DNA from: Rathayibacter sp. SD072
GTDB lineage: Bacteria; Actinomycetota; Actinomycetes; Actinomycetales; Microbacteriaceae
Length of the DNA stretch: 58,452 bases
Assembly: GCF_017355185.1 (NCBI RefSeq)
Contig: NZ_JADILJ010000023.1
Location: forward strand, 1-58,452
Direction of reading: 5' to 3'
This document shows positions 1-14,883 of the stretch, in pieces. The position numbers and the translations under genes are program-made. Positions within the stretch are counted from its first letter, which is position 1, and each line of letters starts with the position of its first letter. Under the pieces are notes generated by a model. That model was not told the origin of the DNA. It searched no databases and saw nothing but the letters and a program-made list of their open reading frames with translations.

Positions 1-2341
1 AGCCGAAGTTGCCCACTCCCGAACCGCCGTAGATCTCGGCGTCCGTGTTCAGCAGCTCCTCCCAGCGACCGGCGACCGGCAGGCTCACGCGGTAGCCGTG
101 CACCGGCGACCCCGAGAAGTTGACGATCACCGCGACGGGTCGGCCCTGCTTGTCCTTGCGCAGGAACGAGATGACGTTCGGAGCGGCCGAGCCGCCGTCG
201 ATCCACTCGAAGCCGGCCTGGTCGAAGTCGAGCTCCCAGAACTGCGGCGACTCGCGGTAGACGCGGTTCAGAGCGCCGACCAGGTCGAAGAGGCCGCGGT
301 GAGCGGGCTGGTCGAGGATCCACCAGTCCAGGCCCCGCTCCTCCGACCACTCGGAGTACTGGCCGAACTCCTGGCCCATGAACAGCAGCTGCTTGCCCGG
401 GTGCGCCCACATGAAGGCGAGGTAGGCCCGCAGGTTCGCCCGCTGCTGCCAGTGGTCGCCGGGCATCTTCTGGATCAGCGAGCCCTTGCCGTGCACGACC
501 TCGTCGTGGCTGATCGGCAGGACGAAGTTCTCGCTGAACGCGTAGACGAACGAGAAGGTGATCTCGCCCAGGTGGTACTGGCGCCACAGCGGGTCGTTCG
601 CCATGTAGTCCAGCGAGTCGTGCATCCAGCCCATGTTCCACTTGAGCCCGAAGCCGAGCCCGCCCGAGACGGTGGGCTGGGTGACGCCCGGCCAGCTCGT
701 CGACTCCTCGGCGATCATCATGATGCCGGGGTAGAGCTTGTAGGCCGTGGCGTTCACCTCCTGCAGGAAGCTGATCGCCTCGAGGTGCTCGCGTCCGCCG
801 TGCTCGTTCGGCAGCCACTCGCCCTCCTTGCGGGAGTAGTCGAGGTAGAGCATCGATGCCACGGCGTCGACGCGCAGTCCGTCGACGTGGAACTCCTCGA
901 GCCAGTAGAGCGCGTTCGCGACGAGGAAGTTGCGGACCTGCGTGTGACCGAAGTCGAAGACGTAGGTGCCCCAGTCCATCTGCTCGCCACGGCGCCAGTC
1001 CGGGTGCTCGTAGAGCGGCTCGCCGTCGAAGCGGGCGAGCGCGAAGTCGTCCTTGGGGAAGTGTCCGGGGACCCAGTCGACGATGACGCCGATGCCGGCC
1101 TGGTGCAGCCGGTCGATCAGGTACTTGAGGTCGTCGGCGGTGCCGAAGCGGCTGGAGGCCGCGTAGTAGCCGGTGACCTGGTAGCCCCACGAACCGCCGA
1201 AGGGGTGCTCGGCGAGCGGCATGAACTCCACGTGGGTGAAGCCCAGCTCGGTCACGTACTCGATCAGCGGATCCGCGAGGTCGCGGTAGCCCAGGCCGGG
1301 GCGCCAGGAGCCGAGGTGGATCTCGTAGACGCTGAGCGCCTGCCCGTGCGGGTCGACAGCGGCGCGCTGCTCCATCCACGCGGAGTCGCTCCACTCGTGG
1401 TGCGAGACCGGGATCCGCGAGGCGGTCGCGGGCGGGACCTCCGTGGACCGCGCCATCGGGTCCGCCTTGCGGACCCAGCGGCCGTCCCGCGAGAGCAGGT
1501 CGAACTTGTACGGGGCACCGGGCTCGAGACCCGGGACGAAGATCTCCCAGACGCCGGTGACCCCGAGGTTGCGGAGGGAGTGGCCCTCGCCGCTCCAGTC
1601 GTTGAAGTCGCCGACGACGCGCACGGCCTGGGCGTGCGGTGCCCAGACCGAGAACGACGTGCCCCAGACGCCCTCGTGCTCGCGGTGCCGTGCACCGAGA
1701 GCCTCCCAGAGCCGCTCGTGGCGGCCCTCGCCGATCAGGTAGAGGTCGAAGTCGCCGACCGTCTTGGTGAACCGGTAGGGATCCTCCGCGGTCCACTCGC
1801 CGCCGTCGCCGTAGCGCGCCTCGATCGTGTACGGCTGCGGGCCGAGGATGTGGAAGCCCTGCCAGATGCCGTCGTGCAGGTGGGTCAGCTCGACGCGCGC
1901 TCCGGTGGAGAGCACGGCGACGACCTTCTCGGCGAGCGGGCGGCGCACGCGCACGACCGTCACCGGATCCACGACGCCCGGCGCCGCGACCACGTGCTGT
2001 CCGAGCACGTGGTGGGGGAGCGCGTTGCTGCCCGTCGCGAGCTGCTGCAGGATCCACTCCTCGATCACGGGGAGCTCGATCGCGGCGGAGCCCTCGATCA
2101 CGGAGTCGGAATCAGCCGCGCCGGACGCGCCGTCCGCCACCTGCGGACCGTCGACGGAGGCGCCGCCGTCCGGCGCGTCGTCCGATCCGGTCGCCGCGGC
2201 CGGGACCGGCGCCCCGTCGATGCCGGTGCCGGTGGTCGTCGCCGAGCTCGTGCCCGTGGTCACGACCGACTCGGCACGCGGCTCGAGTCCGGCCTCGTCG
2301 GCCGGGGTGGGGACGTCTCCGCCGGGAACAGTGCCGCTCAT
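1..2341 (-). CDS. glgB: 1,4-alpha-glucan branching enzyme GlgB (3' end cut by window edge)
   Basis: Cytoplasmic GH13 enzyme that makes alpha-1,6 branches in glycogen-like glucan. About 780 codons are present and the reading frame runs off position 1. The visible end ([10 protein letters not shown]) is that of a GlgB lacking its last few dozen residues. Residues 1 to about 75 are a low-complexity Thr/Ala/Gly/Asp extension. A CBM48-type region follows ([18 protein letters not shown]), then the catalytic barrel with nucleophile D492 in GLRVDAV, acid/base E545 in IAEES and the third Asp in HDEVVHG. The spacing D492-E545 (53 residues) matches E. coli D405-E458. The ATG overlaps the TGA of upstream glgE in an ATGA, so the two are translationally coupled. 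No treS or maltokinase gene lies between them. Confidence 0.97.
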   Translation of the reverse strand, partial: MSGTVPGGDVPTPADEAGLEPRAESVVTTGTSSATTTGTGIDGAPVPAAATGSDDAPDGGASVDGPQVADGASGAADSDSVIEGSAAIELPVIEEWILQQLATGSNALPHHVLGQHVVAAPGVVDPVTVVRVRRPLAEKVVAVLSTGARVELTHLHDGIWQGFHILGPQPYTIEARYGDGGEWTAEDPYRFTKTVGDFDLYLIGEGRHERLWEALGARHREHEGVWGTSFSVWAPHAQAVRVVGDFNDWSGEGHSLRNLGVTGVWEIFVPGLEPGAPYKFDLLSRDGRWVRKADPMARSTEVPPATASRIPVSHHEWSDSAWMEQRAAVDPHGQALSVYEIHLGSWRPGLGYRDLADPLIEYVTELGFTHVEFMPLAEHPFGGSWGYQVTGYYAASSRFGTADDLKYLIDRLHQAGIGVIVDWVPGHFPKDDFALARFDGEPLYEHPDWRRGEQMDWGTYVFDFGHTQVRNFLVANALYWLEEFHVDGLRVDAVASMLYLDYSRKEGEWLPNEHGGREHLEAISFLQEVNATAYKLYPGIMMIAEESTSWPGVTQPTVSGGLGFGLKWNMGWMHDSLDYMANDPLWRQYHLGEITFSFVYAFSENFVLPISHDEVVHGKGSLIQKMPGDHWQQRANLRAYLAFMWAHPGKQLLFMGQEFGQYSEWSEERGLDWWILDQPAHRGLFDLVGALNRVYRESPQFWELDFDQAGFEWIDGGSAAPNVISFLRKDKQGRPVAVIVNFSGSPVHGYRVSLPVAGRWEELLNTDAEIYGGSGVGNFG

Positions 2342-4503
2342 CGCTCGTCCGCCTTCACGCTCAGGATGTGCACCGGCTCGACGAAGGAGTCCAGGCGCAC
2401 GTAGTTGTCGCTCGACCAGGTCCAGACGGCCCCGGTGATCAGGTCCTCGACCTCGTAGCTGTCCCCCCACTCGAGCCCCAGGGAGGGGAGGTCGAGGTGC
2501 ACCGTCGTCTCGCGGGCGGAGTGCGGGTCGGTGTTGACCACGACGATCAGGGTGTCGGCCGTGCCTGTCCCCGTGAACTCCTTCTGCAGGTGCTTCGTGT
2601 AGACGATGATCGCGTCGTCGTCGCTGCCGTGCACCTGGAGGTTGCGACGCTGCGCGAGCGCCGGGTGGGCCTTCCGGATCTCGTTGAGCCGCATGATGTA
2701 CGGCGCGAGCGAGCGTCCGGAGGCCTCGGCCGCCTCCCAGTCGCGCGTCTTGTACTCGAACTTCTCGTTGTCGATGTTCTCCTCGGCGCCCGGACGGGCG
2801 ACGTTCTCGACGAGCTCGTAGCCGGCGTAGACGCCCCAGAGCGGCGAGGCCGTCGCGGCGAGGGCCGCACGCACCTTGTACGCCGCCGGGCCGCCGTACT
2901 GCAGGTACTCGGTGAGGATGTCCGGCGTGTTCACGAAGAGGTTCGGCCGCATGTAGTCGGCCGTCTCGTGCGAGATGCTCGTGAAGAACTCGGCGAGCTC
3001 CTCCTTGGTGTTGCGCCAGGTGAAGTACGAGTACGACTGCTGGAAGCCCACCTTGCCCAGAGCGCGCATGATCGCCGGCCGGGTGAACGCCTCCGCGAGG
3101 AAGACGACGTCCGGGTGCTCGGCGTTGACCTCGTGGATGATCCACTCCCAGAAGTCGAGCGGCTTCGTGTGCGGGTTGTCGACGCGGAAGATCTTCACCC
3201 CGAGCGAGATCCAGTGGCGCAGGATCCGCAGCGACTCCTGGCGGATGCCCTGGGGGTCGTTGTCGAAGTTGATCGGATAGATGTCCTGGTACTTCTTCGG
3301 CGGGTTCTCGGCGTAGGCGATGGTGCCGTCGGGGAGCGTCGTGAACCACTCCGGGTGGCTCGTCACCCACGGGTGGTCGGGCGACGCCTGCAGGGCGAAG
3401 TCGAGGGCGAGCTCGAGGCCCGCCTCCTTCACGGCGTCGTGGAACGCGGTGAAGTCCTCGACCGTGCCGAGGTCCGGGTGGATCGCGTCGTGCCCGCCCT
3501 CGGCCGCGCCGATCGCCCAGGGCGAGCCGGGGTCGGAGGGGCCGGCGTCCAGCGTGTTGTTGGGCCCCTTGCGGAAGGTGCGCCCGATCGGGTGGATCGG
3601 CGGCAGGTAGAGCACATCGAAGCCCATGGCCGCGACGGCCGGGAGGCGCTTCGCCGCCGTGCGGAACGTGCCGCTCGCGACGGTGCCGTCCTCGTGGCGC
3701 ACGGCGCCCTCGGAGCGGGGGAAGAACTCGTACCAGGCGCCGACGCCCGCCCGGGTGCGCTCCACGTGCACGGTGCGCGGCTCGGAGAGGCTCGAGAGGC
3801 TCATCACCGGACGCTGGGCGAGAGCGCCGTGGACCGCCGCGTCCTCGGCGGCGGCGAGTCGCTCCTCCGGGGACAGCGAGGTGTCGCCGACGCTCGAGGC
3901 GGCCTCGGCGAGCAGCGAGCGCTCGGCGCCGGAGCGCGTGGCGTCGTCGGCCGCCGTTCCGAGCAGCTGAGCGCCGACCGCGAAGGTCACGTCGATGTCG
4001 AGACCGGCCGGGATCTTGATCTCGGCGGTGTGCAGCCAGGTCGCCCAGTCGTCGGCGAACGAGCGGATGCGGTAGGTCCAGTCGCCTTCGGCGTCCAGGA
4101 GCACCAGGCGTCCGTACCGGTCGGTGCCGGTGGCGAGGAGCGCCATGCGGTGCTGCGACTCGGCGCCGGAGGGCGAGGTCAGGAGGAGGTCCACGCCGAT
4201 GAGGTCGTGGCCCTCGCGGAACGCGGTGGCGGCGAACGGGACGACCTCGCCGACGAACGCCTTCGCGGGCCAGCGGTCGTCCTCGAGCCTCGGCTGCGGG
4301 TCGATGATCGGGATGCGCTCCGCGCGGGTGCGGTAGCCGCTGCCCGCCGGGACCGGTGCCTGTACCGCGGGCGGTGCCTGCTGCTCCGCGACGGGCGCGG
4401 GTTCGGGAGGCGTCACCGCCTGCTCGGTCGGGGCGGGACGGCCGCGGGCCGCTCGCCGTGCGTCTTTGCCGTGTGAGGACGTGCCGAAAGGTGTCTGAGC
4501 CAC
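2338..4503 (-). CDS. glgE: Alpha-1,4-glucan:maltose-1-phosphate maltosyltransferase GlgE
   Basis: GH13_3 enzyme that extends alpha-1,4-glucan with maltosyl units from alpha-maltose 1-phosphate. It has 721 residues, slightly longer than usual because of a Pro/Ala-rich N-terminal stretch of about 55 residues. The inferred catalytic triad is D442 (IFRVDNP), E471 (FLAEAFTRP) and D528 (NTPDIL). The spacings of 29 and 86 residues match those of Streptomyces GlgE (394/423/480). I chose GTG at 4503 because a TACTGT -10 box ends exactly 6 nt upstream and no ribosome site is present, which fits a leaderless mRNA. The frame stays open far upstream, but that part reads as the shadow of glgP. It is the first gene of a glgE-glgB operon, divergent from glgP. 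Confidence 0.96.
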   Translation of the reverse strand: MAQTPFGTSSHGKDARRAARGRPAPTEQAVTPPEPAPVAEQQAPPAVQAPVPAGSGYRTRAERIPIIDPQPRLEDDRWPAKAFVGEVVPFAATAFREGHDLIGVDLLLTSPSGAESQHRMALLATGTDRYGRLVLLDAEGDWTYRIRSFADDWATWLHTAEIKIPAGLDIDVTFAVGAQLLGTAADDATRSGAERSLLAEAASSVGDTSLSPEERLAAAEDAAVHGALAQRPVMSLSSLSEPRTVHVERTRAGVGAWYEFFPRSEGAVRHEDGTVASGTFRTAAKRLPAVAAMGFDVLYLPPIHPIGRTFRKGPNNTLDAGPSDPGSPWAIGAAEGGHDAIHPDLGTVEDFTAFHDAVKEAGLELALDFALQASPDHPWVTSHPEWFTTLPDGTIAYAENPPKKYQDIYPINFDNDPQGIRQESLRILRHWISLGVKIFRVDNPHTKPLDFWEWIIHEVNAEHPDVVFLAEAFTRPAIMRALGKVGFQQSYSYFTWRNTKEELAEFFTSISHETADYMRPNLFVNTPDILTEYLQYGGPAAYKVRAALAATASPLWGVYAGYELVENVARPGAEENIDNEKFEYKTRDWEAAEASGRSLAPYIMRLNEIRKAHPALAQRRNLQVHGSDDDAIIVYTKHLQKEFTGTGTADTLIVVVNTDPHSARETTVHLDLPSLGLEWGDSYEVEDLITGAVWTWSSDNYVRLDSFVEPVHILSVKADER

Positions 4504-4509
4504 GTCACG

Positions 4510-4515
4510 ACAGTA
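4510..4515 (-). promoter_or_regulatory. -10 box of glgE (leaderless)
   Basis: TACTGT on the minus strand, separated by 6 nt (4504-4509) from the GTG of glgE. Transcription would begin at the start codon itself. No clear -35 was seen. Confidence 0.55.
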
Positions 4516-4584
4516 GCGACCCCGGCGCGCATCGGCATGCCGGTTGCGCCCGCCCGCAGCCCTGTGCAAATGCGCCGCGCGGAA

Positions 4585-4609
4585 GCCCGCGACGAGTCCG
4601 CTCGCGGGC
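4585..4609. promoter_or_regulatory. Inverted repeat in the glgE-glgP divergent promoter region
   Basis: Perfect 8-bp arms GCCCGCGA and TCGCGGGC with a 9-nt spacer. It lies about 13 bp upstream of a plausible glgP -10 (TAGGGT, 4623-4628), where a repressor or activator site would be expected. An RNA hairpin role is unlikely because it lies upstream of the predicted start of transcription. Confidence 0.3.
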
Positions 4610-4622
4610 CGATCCGGTCCGC

Positions 4623-4628
4623 TAGGGT
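4623..4628 (+). promoter_or_regulatory. Candidate -10 box of glgP
   Basis: TAGGGT, giving a predicted leader of about 70 nt before the GTG at 4699. No -35 consensus was found at the expected distance. Confidence 0.35.
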
Positions 4629-4698
4629 GTGCGAGCGCGCGAGAGCCCGGCGCTCTGCGCCCGTGCACGCCGGGGTCCGCGGAGAGTCGAGGAGTCCC

Positions 4699-7278
4699 GT
4701 GAAGGCCATCCGTCGTTTCACCGTCCGATCGGTCCTGCCGCCCGAGCTCGCCGCTCTCGGCGAGCTGGCCGGGAACCTGCGCTGGGCCTGGCACGAGCCC
4801 ACCCGCCGCCTGTTCGAGCGCGTGGATCCCGAGCTCTGGCGCCGCGGGGGAGCCGACCCCACCGCTCTGCTCGGCGCGGTCAGCCCCGAGCGCCTCGCCG
4901 AGCTCGCCGGCGACCGCGGCTTCGTCGAGGACGCGTGGCGGCTGCGCGAGGAGCTCGAGCGCTACCGGAGCGAGCCGCGTTGGTACCAGTCGCTGCCCGC
5001 GACGGCCCCGCGCTCCATCGCCTACTTCTCGCCCGAGTTCGGCATCGCGGCCGCGCTGCCCCAGTACTCCGGCGGTCTCGGGATCCTCGCGGGCGACCAC
5101 CTCAAGGCGTCGTCCGACCTCGGAGTCCCACTGACGGGTGTCGGCCTCTTCTACCGCTCGGGCTACTTCTCGCAGGGCCTCTCGGCCGACGGCTGGCAGA
5201 TCGAGTCCTACCCCTCCCTCGACCCCGACGGGCTGCCGCTGCGCGTCGTCCGCCTCGCCGACGGCTCGGCCGCCCGGATCGTGCTGGCGCTGCCCGAGGG
5301 CCGAGCGCTCTACGCCCGCGTCTGGCGGGCCGAGGTCGGCCGGGTGACGCTGCTCCTGCTCGACACCGACATCCCCGAGAACGAGGACTCGCTCCGCTCG
5401 GTCACCGACCGCCTCTACGGCGGCGGAGGCGAGAACAGGCTGCTGCAGGAGCTCCTGCTGGGCATCGGCGGCGTCCGCGCGCTCGAGCTCTGGGCCGAGG
5501 TGTCGGGGACCGCGCTGCCGGAGGTGTTCCACACCAACGAGGGTCACGCGGGCTTCCAGGGGCTCGAGCGCATCTCGGGCCTGATCGGCTCGGGGCTCGC
5601 GTTCGACGAGGCGCTCCAGGTGGTCAGGGCGGGGACCGTCTTCACGACGCACACCCCCGTGCCGGCCGGCATCGACCGGTTCGACCTGTCGCTGGTGCGG
5701 GAGTACTTCTCGACCGAGCTCCTGCCGGGCGTCCAGGTCGACGACGTGCTCGCCCTGGGGGCGGAGTCGTACGACGGCGGCTCCGAGCGGATGTTCAACA
5801 TGGCGGTCATGGGGCTGCGCCTCGCGCAGCGCTCCAACGGCGTCTCCCAGCTGCACGGCGAGGTCAGCCGCGGCATGTTCTCGGGGCTGTGGCCCGGTTT
5901 CGACACCGCCGAGGTGCCCATCGGATCGGTCACCAACGGCGTGCACGCGCCGACCTGGACCGACCCCGTCCTGACGTCCCTGGCCCGCGAGCGGCTGGGC
6001 ACTGAGGACACCACACGGGCCGACTGGTCCTCGGGCGCGCTCAGCGACTACGACCTCTGGGCGGCAAGGCGCACGATGCGCGAGCAGCTCGTCCGCGACG
6101 CCCGGATCCGCGCCGCGCGCTCCTGGGCCGAGCAGAACCCGGGCGGCCTGCCCCCGGCCTGGCTCGACGAGCTCCTGGACCCGGACGTGCTGACGATCGG
6201 ATTCGCCCGTCGCGTGCCGACGTACAAGCGCCTGACGCTGATGCTCCACGACCCGGAGCGGCTGCGCGCGCTGCTCACGCATCCCGAGCACCCGATCCAG
6301 ATCGTGATCGCGGGCAAGTCGCATCCGGCCGACGAGGAGGGCAAGCGGCTGATCCAGCGTCTCGTCCGCTTCGCTCAGGAGGCGGACGTCCGGCGCCGCA
6401 TCGTCTTCCTCCCCGACTACGACATCGCCATGGCGCAGCTGCTCTACCCGGGCACCGACGTGTGGCTGAACAACCCGCTGCGCCCGCTCGAGGCCTGCGG
6501 CACCTCCGGCATGAAGGCGGCGCTGAACGGCTCGCTGAACCTGTCGATCCTCGACGGCTGGTGGAACGAGTACTTCGACGGCGAGAACGGCTGGGCGATC
6601 CCCTCCTCCGATCGCGCCCTCGACCCCGAGGCGCGCGACACCCTCGAGGCCGATGCACTGTACGAGCTGCTCGAGACGGAGGTCGTGCCGCGGTTCTACG
6701 AGCGCGACCACGACGGCGTCCCGAGGCGCTGGGTCCGCTCGATCCGGCACACCTTGGCGACGCTCTCGCCCGAGCTGTCGGCCGAGCGGATGGTGCAGCA
6801 GTACGTCGACGCCCTCTACCGGCCGGCGGCCGAGGCGGGCCGCGAGGTCGCCGTCGACCACTTCGAGCCCGCGAAGGAGCTGTCGGCGTGGAAGTCGCGC
6901 GTCCGCGCCGGATGGCCGGGAGTGGCGGTCGCCTCGGTCGAGTCGGGCGGGATCGACGCGGTCCCGCAGCGCGGTGATCGGCTGGCGGTGCGCGCCGGGG
7001 TCCTGCTCGGCGATCTCGCGCCCGAGGATGTCACGGTGCAGGTCGTCTACGGCACGACCGCGTCGGACGGCTCGCTCACCGATGTGCGCAGTCAGGACCT
7101 CGAGGTCGCCGAGGCCGCCGGAGCGGTCGTCCCCGCCGACGCGGTCGGCAGGACCCCCTACGCCGGTGTGGTGGAGCTCGATCGCAGCGGCACCTTCGGC
7201 TACACCGTCCGGGTCGTCCCGAAGCACCGTCTGCTCGCCCGCGCGGCGGAGCTCGGGCTGGTCGCGGCCGCCGGCTGA
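4699..7278 (+). CDS. glgP: Alpha-glucan (glycogen/maltodextrin) phosphorylase GlgP
   Basis: GT35 enzyme that releases glucose 1-phosphate from the non-reducing ends of alpha-1,4-glucans. The product is 859 residues of the shorter actinobacterial GlgP type. The pyridoxal-phosphate site is EACGTSGMKAALN with PLP-lysine K606. The start GTG at 4699 is preceded by GAGGAG and gives VKAIRRFTVRSVLP, the usual N-terminus of mycobacterial and related GlgP. A longer open frame upstream lacks family similarity and crosses the promoter region. It is divergent from glgE and convergent with the deacylase gene, whose stop is only 4 bp away. Breakdown by this enzyme complements debranching by GlgX nearby. Confidence 0.96.
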   Translation: MKAIRRFTVRSVLPPELAALGELAGNLRWAWHEPTRRLFERVDPELWRRGGADPTALLGAVSPERLAELAGDRGFVEDAWRLREELERYRSEPRWYQSLPATAPRSIAYFSPEFGIAAALPQYSGGLGILAGDHLKASSDLGVPLTGVGLFYRSGYFSQGLSADGWQIESYPSLDPDGLPLRVVRLADGSAARIVLALPEGRALYARVWRAEVGRVTLLLLDTDIPENEDSLRSVTDRLYGGGGENRLLQELLLGIGGVRALELWAEVSGTALPEVFHTNEGHAGFQGLERISGLIGSGLAFDEALQVVRAGTVFTTHTPVPAGIDRFDLSLVREYFSTELLPGVQVDDVLALGAESYDGGSERMFNMAVMGLRLAQRSNGVSQLHGEVSRGMFSGLWPGFDTAEVPIGSVTNGVHAPTWTDPVLTSLARERLGTEDTTRADWSSGALSDYDLWAARRTMREQLVRDARIRAARSWAEQNPGGLPPAWLDELLDPDVLTIGFARRVPTYKRLTLMLHDPERLRALLTHPEHPIQIVIAGKSHPADEEGKRLIQRLVRFAQEADVRRRIVFLPDYDIAMAQLLYPGTDVWLNNPLRPLEACGTSGMKAALNGSLNLSILDGWWNEYFDGENGWAIPSSDRALDPEARDTLEADALYELLETEVVPRFYERDHDGVPRRWVRSIRHTLATLSPELSAERMVQQYVDALYRPAAEAGREVAVDHFEPAKELSAWKSRVRAGWPGVAVASVESGGIDAVPQRGDRLAVRAGVLLGDLAPEDVTVQVVYGTTASDGSLTDVRSQDLEVAEAAGAVVPADAVGRTPYAGVVELDRSGTFGYTVRVVPKHRLLARAAELGLVAAAG

Positions 7279-7282
7279 GGCG

Positions 7283-7768
7283 TCAGCGGCCGATGGCGGC
7301 CGTGATCGCCCCGGTCGCCGCGATCAGGTCGGCCGGGGCGAGTTCGATGTCGAAGCCACGGCGCCCGCCCGAGACGAGGACCGTGTCGAAGAGCTCGGCT
7401 GTCTCGTCGAGCACCGTGCGGTGGCGCGTCTTCTGGCCGATCGGCGAGATGCCGCCGAGCACGTAGCCGGTGCGGCGCTGCGCGAGAGCCGGGTCGGCCA
7501 TCGCGGCCTTCTTGCCGCCGACCGCCGCCGCGAGCTCCTTGAGATCGAGCGATCCGGTGACCGGCACGACGCCGACGACGAGCTCGCCGTCGACATCGGC
7601 CAGCAGCGTCTTGAAGACGCGGTCGGGCTCGACGCCGAGCGCCTCGGCCGCCTCGGTGCCGTAGCTGGTCGTGGACGGGTCGTGGCGGTACTCGCGCGGC
7701 GTGAACGGGATGCCGGCCGTCGTCAGCGCGACGGTCGCCGGCGTGCCGGGGCCGCTCCTGGCCGCCAT
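7283..7768 (-). CDS. ybaK: YbaK/EbsC-family Cys-tRNA(Pro) deacylase
   Basis: Small 161-residue trans-editing enzyme that hydrolyses cysteine mischarged on tRNA-Pro. The family is shown by RVFKTLLADVDGELVVGVVPV, with the conserved lysine of the YbaK fold, followed by LDLKELAAAVGGKKAAMAD and the glycine-rich YVLGGISPIGQK loop. The length is normal for the family (about 155-165). Its ATG shares one base with the stop of glgX (TGATG), so it is the second gene of a glgX-ybaK unit. No functional tie with glucan metabolism is evident and co-transcription may be incidental. Confidence 0.93.
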   Translation of the reverse strand: MAARSGPGTPATVALTTAGIPFTPREYRHDPSTTSYGTEAAEALGVEPDRVFKTLLADVDGELVVGVVPVTGSLDLKELAAAVGGKKAAMADPALAQRRTGYVLGGISPIGQKTRHRTVLDETAELFDTVLVSGGRRGFDIELAPADLIAATGAITAAIGR

Positions 7769-9840
7769 CAGCCGGCTTCCCCGGTCATCGCTCCGTGCGC
7801 CGCGAACAGCTGCATCGACGTCCCCGCGACGCGGATGACCTGCCCGGGCTCGAACGTCTCGCCGTGCTCGAGGGGCACGGCCTCGTCGCTGTTCCAGAGG
7901 CGGGTGTACCCGGTCACGCCCTCGCTCTCGGCGAGCACGACGCTCGTCTCGTGCTCGACGCCGTGAACCACGAGCAGCACCCGGTCCAGCTCCTCGGTCT
8001 CGGGGGTGGAGGTGGCGAGGTACTGCATCGTCCGGTTCTCGGCCGAGGTCCAGTCGTGCTCGGACATCCGCCGGCCGTGCACGTCGAACCAGTGCATCGT
8101 GCTCGCGCTCGGCGTCACCTCGCCCTCCCTGCCGTAGCGGGAGGGTCGCAGCGCCGGGTGCTCGCGGCGGAGCCGGATCAGAGCGCGGGTGTGCTCGCGC
8201 AGGTCGAGCTGCCAGTCGCTGCGGCTGTCCCAGCGGAGCCAGGTGAGGTCGGAGTCCTGGCAGTAGGCGTTGTTGTTGCCGCGCTGACTGCGGCCGAACT
8301 CGTCGCCCGCGGTGATCATCGGCACTCCGGCCGAGAGCAGGAGCGTGCCCAGCAGATTGCGCATGGCCTTGCGGCGCGCGAGCGTGACGCCCTCGTCGGG
8401 AGTGGGCCCTTCGAAACCGTGGTTGAAGGAGCGGTTGTTGTCCGACCCGTCCCGATTCGACTCGCCGTTGCCGATGTTGTGCTTGACGTTGTACGAGACC
8501 AGATCGGCGAGGGTGAAACCGTCGTGCGCGGTGACGAAATTGACGGAGGCGAGCGGTCCGCGCTCGGTCGAGAACGTGTTGGAGGACCCGGTCAGTCGGG
8601 TGGCGAAGCCGCCGATGCCGACGGGGGCCGTGCCGGCGCGGCGGGCGTAGTCGATGTCCGACAGCCAGAAGTTGCGGACCCGGTCGCGGTAGCGGTCGTT
8701 CCACTCCGACCAGCCGGTCGGGAAGTTCCCCGTCTGCCAGCCGCCCATGCCCACGTCCCACGGCTCCGCGATCATCTTGACGTCGGCGAGCTCCGGGTCC
8801 TCGACCGCGGCGACGAGCAGCGGGTGATCGGAGCGGAAGTGAGCGTTCTCGTCGCGGCCGAGCGTCGCGGCCAGGTCGAGCCGGAAGCCGTCGATGCCGA
8901 CCTCGGAGGACCAGTACCGGAGGGAGTCGAGCACCATGCGCTGCGCGACGGGCCGCCCGAAGTCGATCGTGTTGCCGCAGCCGGTGACATCGACGTAGTG
9001 GCCCTCGTCGGTCTGGCGGTACCAGCTCGCGTCGTCGATGCCGCGCAGACTCGAGCGCGGGCCGTTCGGACCCTCCTCGGCCGTGTGGTTGTAGACGACG
9101 TCGAGGATCACCTCGAGCCCGGCCTCGTGCAGCAGCTTCACCATGCCCTTGAACTCGCGGAGCACGGCCGTCGGTCCGCCGCGCTGAGCGGAGGGGGAGG
9201 CGTAGGCGGCGTGCGGGCTGAAGAAGTTCAGCGTGTTGTAGCCCCAGTAGTTCGTCAGGCCCTGACGCAGCAGGCGCTGCTCCGAGACGAAGGCGTGCAC
9301 CGGCAGCAGCTCGACGGCCGTCACTCCGAGCTCCAGGAGCGAGGACACCGTCGACTCGTGCGCCAGCCCCGCGTAGGTGCCGCGGAGCTCGACGGGCAGA
9401 GCCGTGTTGAGCTTCGTCAGTCCCTTCACGTGCGCCTCGTAGATCACGGTGCGGTCCAGCGGAGTGCGCGGCTTCGCGGAGGAGCCCCAGTCGAAGGAGT
9501 CGTCGACGACGACCGAGCGCCACTCGTTCTCGGCGACCCGGAGCAGTCCCTTCGAGTACGGCTCGAGGAGGGCGGTGCGCGGATCGAAGCGGTGGCGCGG
9601 ACCCTCGGGACCATCCACCCGGATCGCGTACCGGCGGCCGATGCTCAGCAGGGCGGACCGGGCGGACCACACGTCGTCCTCGCCGCGCGCGAGCGGCACG
9701 GTGCGGGTGACCCAGGCGGGGTCCTTCTCGTCGTAGAGCAGGAGGTCGATCGCGCTCGCGTTCGCCGACCACACGCGCAGCTCGCCGCCCTCCGCGTCCA
9801 CCCTCACGCCGAGCCGGGACAGAGGGTCGTGAGAGTTCAT
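7768..9840 (-). CDS. glgX: Glycogen debranching enzyme GlgX
   Basis: GH13_11 isoamylase-type enzyme that hydrolyses alpha-1,6 branches of phosphorylase-limit glucan. The 690-residue product has an N-terminal CBM48-like region (LRVWSANASAIDLLLYD), then the barrel with VILDVVYNHT, nucleophile D322 (IDGFRLDLA), acid/base E359 (MIAEPWDVG) and VTAHDGFTLADLVSYN. GNNNAYCQD is typical of GlgX rather than TreX-free pullulanases. The ATG at 9840 lies exactly 7 nt after a TACTGT -10 box with no ribosome site, so the mRNA is probably leaderless. It faces away from the cysteine desulfurase gene; the two start regions are 63 bp apart. Confidence 0.95.
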   Translation of the reverse strand: MNSHDPLSRLGVRVDAEGGELRVWSANASAIDLLLYDEKDPAWVTRTVPLARGEDDVWSARSALLSIGRRYAIRVDGPEGPRHRFDPRTALLEPYSKGLLRVAENEWRSVVVDDSFDWGSSAKPRTPLDRTVIYEAHVKGLTKLNTALPVELRGTYAGLAHESTVSSLLELGVTAVELLPVHAFVSEQRLLRQGLTNYWGYNTLNFFSPHAAYASPSAQRGGPTAVLREFKGMVKLLHEAGLEVILDVVYNHTAEEGPNGPRSSLRGIDDASWYRQTDEGHYVDVTGCGNTIDFGRPVAQRMVLDSLRYWSSEVGIDGFRLDLAATLGRDENAHFRSDHPLLVAAVEDPELADVKMIAEPWDVGMGGWQTGNFPTGWSEWNDRYRDRVRNFWLSDIDYARRAGTAPVGIGGFATRLTGSSNTFSTERGPLASVNFVTAHDGFTLADLVSYNVKHNIGNGESNRDGSDNNRSFNHGFEGPTPDEGVTLARRKAMRNLLGTLLLSAGVPMITAGDEFGRSQRGNNNAYCQDSDLTWLRWDSRSDWQLDLREHTRALIRLRREHPALRPSRYGREGEVTPSASTMHWFDVHGRRMSEHDWTSAENRTMQYLATSTPETEELDRVLLVVHGVEHETSVVLAESEGVTGYTRLWNSDEAVPLEHGETFEPGQVIRVAGTSMQLFAAHGAMTGEAG

Positions 9841-9847
9841 GCGACTT

Positions 9848-9853
9848 ACAGTA
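9848..9853 (-). promoter_or_regulatory. -10 box of glgX (leaderless)
   Basis: TACTGT on the minus strand, 7 nt from the glgX ATG. The opposite strand reads TACAGT at 9847-9852, so one AT-rich patch may serve both glgX and the divergent desulfurase gene. Confidence 0.5.
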
Positions 9854-9857
9854 GTGA

Positions 9858-14759
<4,902 letters not shown>

Positions 14760-14841
14760 GCACCGGGCGGACGGCCCGATCGCTGCTGCGGCCGCGTGGT
14801 CGGGGCCGTGCGCCCTGGCCGGGCGGCCGGGAGCCGCTCGG

Positions 14842-14847
14842 TAGACT
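14842..14847 (+). promoter_or_regulatory. Candidate -10 box of the gatCAB operon
   Basis: TAGACT, identical to the mnmA hexamer, with a predicted leader of about 30 nt carrying GGAG four bases before the gatC ATG. The ligA-gatC gap is 124 bp and holds nothing else recognisable. Confidence 0.45.
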
Positions 14848-14883
14848 GGTCGCCGCATCCTCACGAACCACCGATGGAGACGA

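Noticed and set aside
98-2404. Very long open frame on the plus strand (about 768 codons)
   Set aside because: It is the antisense shadow of glgB. The protein is Arg/Val/Leu/Glu monotony with no domain, as expected for GC-rich opposite strands.
4504-7227. Long N-terminal extension of glgE
   Set aside because: The frame stays open because it runs antisense to glgP. A leaderless promoter and family length place the start at 4503.
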